Source of the DNA: Microbispora triticiradicis
GTDB taxonomy: Bacteria > Actinomycetota > Actinomycetes > Streptosporangiales > Streptosporangiaceae
Length of the DNA stretch: 45,567 bases
NCBI GenBank assembly: GCA_003260025.2
Contig: QFZU02000096.1
Span: 1-45,567 of the forward strand
Reading direction: 5' to 3'
Positions 35,711 to 45,567 of this stretch are shown one piece after another (position 1 is the first letter of the stretch; the number at the start of each line of letters is the position of its first letter). The notes under the pieces are model-generated. The model did no database searches, was not told the origin of the DNA, and saw only the letters and a program-made list of their open reading frames with translations. A program made the position numbers and the translations under genes.

Positions 35711-37092
35711 GAGTCCTCCCTGGGCTGGATCACGCCGGCGAGAGCGGCCTGTACGGCCCTGTCGAGCGCGGTCAGCCGGTCGTGGTCAGGAGCGGTGAGC
35801 AGGGTGTAGAGCCGGCCCTGGTGCGGCGTGCCGTCACCTGTGCCGGCGTTGCCGGCGCCGATGTTCACCGTGCCGAAGCAGGTGACGATCAACCGGCCGC
35901 CGGACGCCGGGAACAGCAGCGGGCCGAGGACCCGGCGCAGGTCGTCGAAGACGAGCGGCGCCGCGGACCGCACCGGGTAGTGCCGGGCGAGGGCGACGTG
36001 ACCGGGGGCGTGGAAGCGCTCGGTCATCCCGCCCTGGTAGGTCGACATGTTGAACCTGGCGTTGATCTCCAGGACGGGGTGGACCCGTTCGTCGTCCGCG
36101 ACGATGGCGTCGATGCCCGCCACCCCGAAGAACCCGTCGGCGGCCAGCCGGCCGCCCACCTCCTCGGCGGCGCGGCGCAGCAGCGCGTGCTGGTCGTCGT
36201 TCAGGTCCGCGGGCATGAGATGCCCCTGGTGGACGCCCCGCTCGGTCAGCGCCTGCTTGACGAAGTCGAGCCGCACGCCGCCACGGCGGTCGACGGTGAT
36301 CTGGTAGTTGAGGTCGGCGCGCTTGGGGATCCAGTGCTCGACCACCAGCGCGACGCGGTCGTCGCCGGTGCGGGCCGCGCGCCGTTCCAGGATGCGCACC
36401 AGCCGGTCGGCCTTCGCCGCGGTGTCGAGCACGACCAGCCCCTTGCCGGAGACGCCGTACGCGTCCTTGACCACCACCGGTCCCGGGAGGCCGGCGGCCT
36501 GGGCGAGCGCGTGCCGCAGCTCGCCGAGCGTCTCGCAGCACCATCCGGGCACGGGGGGCAGCCCGAGCTCCTCGGTGATGCGGCGGCTGTAGATCTTGCT
36601 GTTCACCCGCTCGAACGTCGCGGCGTCCGGCACGGCCAGCGGCACCTGGGCGGAGACCGCCAGCTTCTCCTCGAACTCCGAGGTCCCCATGGGGATGAGC
36701 CGGGCGCCCCGCCGGCCGAGGGCGCTCAGCCGGTCGAGCGCCTGCGGCGAGTTCAGCAGGTCCTCCGCGGTCGACCTGTCCCCGGTCGTCGTCTCCGGCA
36801 CGAGCACCGCCGGAAGGCCGATCCCGAGATCCTCGCCGAGGTAGCGGAGGTAACCCTGGTCGGGCGCGTTCTTGACGAGGATGACGTCGCCCGGCCCGGC
36901 GAGCAGGAGGCCGAGCTCCTCCATCCGCTGGACCACTTCCGTCGGCGCCGCCGCCGGCGCCGGCAGGCCGATGTGGTGGCGCGCCCACTGGGTCTCCACC
37001 TCGAAGTTGCACAGGAAGGCCAGCGGCGTGGCCGGATCCCCGGTCAGCGCGGTCTTGAGCCGCCGGAGGTAGTCGGTGCTCTCACGTGTCAC
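35707..37092 (-). CDS. Pre-ATP-grasp / PGM1-related ATP-grasp ligase (BtrJ-like)
   Basis: A 461-residue ATP-grasp enzyme with an N-terminal pre-ATP-grasp domain (AFLCNFEVETQWARHH; DVILVKNAPDQGYLRYLG). The central ATP-binding fold shows GPVVVKDAYGVSGKGLVVLD, and the metal-binding segment HPVLEINARFNMS. The C-terminus resembles the PGM1 family. ATP-grasp ligases form acyl-phosphates from carboxylates; BtrJ of butirosin attaches glutamate to the ACP BtrI and later adds a gamma-glutamyl cap. With the decarboxylase and ACP next door, the same chemistry is inferred here; the amino acid is not determinable. GTG start at 37092, 10 bp after the KSIII gene. Confidence 0.9.
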   Translation of the reverse strand: MTRESTDYLRRLKTALTGDPATPLAFLCNFEVETQWARHHIGLPAPAAAPTEVVQRMEELGLLLAGPGDVILVKNAPDQGYLRYLGEDLGIGLPAVLVPETTTGDRSTAEDLLNSPQALDRLSALGRRGARLIPMGTSEFEEKLAVSAQVPLAVPDAATFERVNSKIYSRRITEELGLPPVPGWCCETLGELRHALAQAAGLPGPVVVKDAYGVSGKGLVVLDTAAKADRLVRILERRAARTGDDRVALVVEHWIPKRADLNYQITVDRRGGVRLDFVKQALTERGVHQGHLMPADLNDDQHALLRRAAEEVGGRLAADGFFGVAGIDAIVADDERVHPVLEINARFNMSTYQGGMTERFHAPGHVALARHYPVRSAAPLVFDDLRRVLGPLLFPASGGRLIVTCFGTVNIGAGNAGTGDGTPHQGRLYTLLTAPDHDRLTALDRAVQAALAGVIQPREDS

Positions 37093-37102
37093 AGCGTTGC
37101 CC

Positions 37103-38050
37103 CTATCCGCCGATCACCATCGCGGCGTACGTCGCGCCCAGGCCGACGGCGGCGAGCAGATACACGCCGTCGTCGCGCAGCCGGCCCTCGTCACGCATGC
37201 TGGCGAGATTGATGAATGGGTCCGATCCGAAACAGTGGCCGAGCCGGGGAACGTTGTCGAGATAAATTCGCTCGACCCCGAAACCCAGTTCGCGGATTAC
37301 GCTCCGCCACGACGAGTTGTTCACGTTGTGCGGCACGATCATCGTTATCTCCTCCGGCCTCAGGCCCGCCTCGTGAACGGCCTGGCGAAGGATCTCCACA
37401 ACGGTCGGCGTGTAGGAGGTGAAGAAATCCGCGAGCACGTCGGGCTGCGGCCGGTACAGCTGCGCGTATTCGCCGCGCGTCCGCACCGCGTACGACCGGA
37501 TGCGCCGGCCGGCGCCGCCCACACCGACCAGGCAGGCGGCCGACCCCTCCCCCATCAGCGTCGTGTTGGGGATCACGGAGAAGATCCGCGAGGTCGGCTT
37601 CTCACCGGTCACGACGAGGGCCCGCGCCTCCGGGTCACCGTCCGCCAGCAGAAGCTGTACGGCGACGTCGACGGCGGCGAGTCCGCTCGCGCAGTTCTGC
37701 TGGGTGACCGCGAACGCCTCGGCTTTCGGCAGGTCCAGCCTGCGGCAGAGCTCCTGAGCCGTGCTGACGTGCGCGGGAGCGACGTCCGGCGCGGTGTGCG
37801 CGTAGATCAGGTAGCGGATCCGGTCCCGGTCGGCCGCGGTGGGGACGAGCGCCCGGGCCGGGGTGCTCAGCAGGTCGATCAGGTCGAGGTCGGGGTCCAT
37901 GGGCAGCCGTGCCAGGCCGTGGACGCGCTGGAACAGCCGGAGCTGGTGCCGGTTGATCCCCATCCGGTCGGCCACCTCCTCGATGGCGACCGACCGGCGC
38001 GGTACGAAACCCTGCACCGCCTCAATGGCCGGGACGGGGGCGGTGGGCAT
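37103..38050 (-). CDS. Ketoacyl-ACP synthase III family protein with Cys-His-His active site
   Basis: A 315-residue KASIII-fold enzyme. The nucleophile is Cys120 in QQNCASG and the first His is His241 in VPHNVN. The position of the usual FabH Asn (GNTSAAS) reads GHCFGSD, giving His272. Non-canonical KSIII proteins act as acyltransferases or as condensing enzymes in natural-product pathways (ChlB3, CerJ, PqsC). ATG at 38050 has GGAGG 8 nt upstream, better than the in-frame GTG at 38092 or ATG at 38074. It is the first gene of the minus-strand operon and divergent from the condensation-like and KSQ-PKS genes. The Cys-less relative in the same operon may be its partner. Confidence 0.88.
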   Translation of the reverse strand: MPTAPVPAIEAVQGFVPRRSVAIEEVADRMGINRHQLRLFQRVHGLARLPMDPDLDLIDLLSTPARALVPTAADRDRIRYLIYAHTAPDVAPAHVSTAQELCRRLDLPKAEAFAVTQQNCASGLAAVDVAVQLLLADGDPEARALVVTGEKPTSRIFSVIPNTTLMGEGSAACLVGVGGAGRRIRSYAVRTRGEYAQLYRPQPDVLADFFTSYTPTVVEILRQAVHEAGLRPEEITMIVPHNVNNSSWRSVIRELGFGVERIYLDNVPRLGHCFGSDPFINLASMRDEGRLRDDGVYLLAAVGLGATYAAMVIGG

Positions 38051-38262
38051 GACACGTGCCTCCACATGCGTCATCGGATTCAAACGAAGCACACGCTAGG
38101 CCGAGCCACCCGGGATGGATATTGGGGTTTTCCCTACCATCACCCGCCGGCCCCGCCGGGCGAGAGATGTGGAGATTTCCCCAATAGGCCGCCGGCCGCC
38201 CGGTTAATACCCTCCGTGTGAAATTCATCGATCCCCCGAGCGCTGAGTGTTCAGGAGGCGGC
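38051..38262. promoter_or_regulatory. Divergent promoter with inverted operator-like sites
   Basis: TATTGGGG (38120-38127) and CCCCAATA (38179-38186) form a perfect inverted repeat with centres 59 bp apart. Each arm sits in a longer similar element: TTGGGG, then TTTT or AAAT, then a C-rich end. This part is A/T-richer than its surroundings and lies between the two operons of the right locus, so it could coordinate them. The regulator is unknown. Confidence 0.6.
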
Positions 38263-40046
38263 ATGGGTGGCCTGATATTCACCGAACGCATTCACGTGAA
38301 ATACGCCGGGGGACGCGCGGTGGAGGCGCCGCTGACGCTCGGGCAGATCAACACCCTCGAATGGCTCGGTGACGACACCCGGGCGGGGCTCTACCGCATG
38401 ATGGAGTGGGCCGTCACGGTGCCGGACGGCACCACTCTGCGCGACGTGACCGACACCCTCGCGGTCCTGGTCGAGCGGCACGAGTCGCTGCGTACCTCCT
38501 TCGTCACCGGCGACGGGCGGCGCCAGGTGGTGTCGGGCTCCGGCCAGGTGGCCGTCGACGTGTACGAGACCGACGCCGACGCCGGCTCGCCCGTCGGCCC
38601 CGAGGAGGTCACCGACCTCATCTCGGCGTTGCAGGCCGCGCCCGTGGACGACGTGGCGGACTCGCTCTTCCGCGCCGCCGTCGCCATGCGCGACGGCGCC
38701 ATCAGGGTGGTGCTCATCGCGTGCAGCCACCTCGCGGTCGACTGCGAGAGCCTGGCCGTGGTCGTACGGCAGTTCAACCATCTGATCCGCCACCCGGACG
38801 AGCGCCACGCGGGGCCCCTCACGCACCAGCCCGCCGACCAGGCGCTCGTCGAGAACTCCACCCGCGGCCGGCGCCGCGCCGAGGCGTCGCTCCGGTACTG
38901 GCGGCAGCTCACGTCACGGATGCCGCAGAGCCTCTGCGCGATGCCGCGGCCGGCCGGCGGTGACGAACGCGAGGTGCACCACGACTACGCGGTGCCGGCC
39001 TCCGGCGGCGAGGGGCAGCCGCTCGGCTGCTGGCTCGACTCGCCCGCGCTGCGGCTCGCGCTGCCGCACATCGCGGCGCGTACGCAGACCACGCTGCCCA
39101 TGGTCCTGTCGGCCGCGTTCTGCGCGGTGGTCTCCTGGCGCACCGGCGTCACCGACCTGGTGTTCGCCTCGCTGGCGAACAACCGGATCGGCAGGGAGAT
39201 GCACGACTACGTCGGCACCCTGGCGCAGGACAGCCTGCTCGCCGTCGACGCCGGCACCACCAGCTTCGACGAGCTGGTCCGGCGGACCGGCGGCGCGACG
39301 CTGCGGGCCGCCATGCACGGGCTGTATGAGGTCAGGCTGCTCCAGGAACTCCAGGAGGAGATCGGCGACCGCCGGGGCACTCTGTTCCAGCGGGACTGCG
39401 CCTCCAACATCAACATCTTCTTCGACGGCGAGACGCGGCCGTCCGGGCCGCCGGAGGCGGCACAGGAGGCGCTCCCGCGGACCGCCCTCCGCTGGCACAT
39501 CCCGCCGTACTTCCGGGTGCTGCTCCTGATGCGGGTCATCGACTCCGACGGCGAGCCGCTGCTCGGCCTGACCACCGGCCACGCCGACCTGATCCCCGCG
39601 GCCGAGATCGAGTCGCTGCTGCTCGGGATCGACCGGCTGCTCGCCGCGGCCGCCGCCGGTGACGTCGATCTCCGCCGGATGACCGAGATCACCGGGCTGA
39701 CGCCGGTCGTCCGCGGCCCGGAGTGGCTGCGGGTGGACAACTGCTGGATCGAGCTGCCGGAGGTGCAGGCGGTGGTCGACGAGGCCGTCCAGGCGCCGGC
39801 TCGGGTGTTCGCCGTGCCGGACGACGACGGCCGTCCCGTGCTGACCGCCTATGTCGCCGCGGGCGGCGCGGTCAGTACGCCGCGGGAGGCCCACCGCGCC
39901 TGCCTGGGCCTGCTGAACGGGCGGTACTCCGCGATGGCGCCCGGCCGGTACGTGATCTGCGCCCGCGCTCCCGAAGACACCGGCGACCCGGACGCCTGGC
40001 GCAGCCAGCCCGTGCTCGCCGAGGGCGACGGCCGGGAGGCGCAGCG

Positions 40047-40050
<4 letters not shown>
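38263..40050 (+). CDS. Stand-alone condensation-domain-like protein with degenerate A-domain-like tail
   Basis: A 595-residue protein of the NRPS condensation superfamily. The catalytic motif HHxxxDG reads Ser155-His156-Leu-Ala-Val-Asp160-Cys: the second, catalytic His and the structural Asp are kept, the first His and the Gly are not. Residues about 480-590 (ELPEVQAVVDEAVQAP, VLTAYVAAGG, RYSAMAPGRYV) resemble the small C-terminal subdomain of AMP-binding enzymes without the large one. Free-standing C proteins can form esters or amides on carrier-bound substrates. Its stop overlaps the PKS start (ATGA), so it probably works on that PKS, perhaps moving the starter onto it or acylating its amine. 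ATG at 38263 follows AGGAGG; the GTG at 38218 is the alternative. Confidence 0.82.

Positions 40051-45567
<5,517 letters not shown>

Overview
The window is high-GC DNA with the codon pattern, GTG/TTG starts, leaderless promoters and gene families of a filamentous actinomycete (Streptomyces/Streptosporangiales-like; genus not determinable from sequence alone). It holds parts of two type I modular polyketide synthase (PKS) loci separated by about 15 kb of mostly non-biosynthetic genes. Both PKS loci run off the window edges.

Left locus (1-13827). Two PKS genes lie on the minus strand. One is a complete single-module protein (KS-AT-DH-KR-ACP, 3247-8805). The other is an initiating protein that opens with a KS-less AT-ACP loading didomain followed by a KS (3127 to beyond base 1). 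Across a 607-bp divergent promoter region, a plus-strand operon encodes a ketoacyl-ACP synthase III, a PaaG-like crotonase, a long RmlA/StrD-type nucleotidylyltransferase and an aldehyde dehydrogenase. These fit a dedicated acyl starter or precursor and a deoxysugar, but the rest of either pathway is not in view.

Middle block (13828-26978). This holds an ArsR-SRPBCC fusion regulator with a RibD/DHFR-like reductase, two paralogous NmrA-like SDRs around an LtrA-family membrane protein, decayed LuxR and hydrolase remnants, two alpha/beta hydrolases, a VioB-type ferritin-like protein, a secreted HNH nuclease, a NADAR protein, and an ECF41-type sigma factor with a flavin oxidoreductase. Three genes here share a promoter-like motif with identical spacing, which suggests a local ECF41 regulon.

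Right locus (26979-45567). An XRE-NB-ARC-TPR regulator faces a minus-strand operon of ten genes with overlapping or tightly spaced ends: KSIII, pre-ATP-grasp ligase, PLP decarboxylase, discrete ACP, a Cys-less KSIII-like protein, a truncated acyl-CoA dehydrogenase-like protein, a full acyl-CoA dehydrogenase, AcpS and a DrrAB-type ABC exporter. Divergent from it, a stand-alone condensation-domain-like protein is translationally coupled to a PKS whose loading module is KSQ - dead AT - ACP.

The ACP/decarboxylase/ATP-grasp trio resembles butirosin BtrI/BtrK/BtrJ, which makes 4-aminobutyryl-ACP from glutamate. The simplest model is that an amino-acyl starter is built and possibly desaturated on the free ACP, then delivered in trans to a PKS loading module that has lost its own acyltransferase activity. 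The KSIII pair or the condensation-like protein would do the delivery. This trans-primed loading system is the most interesting item in the window. Substrate and product are inference.
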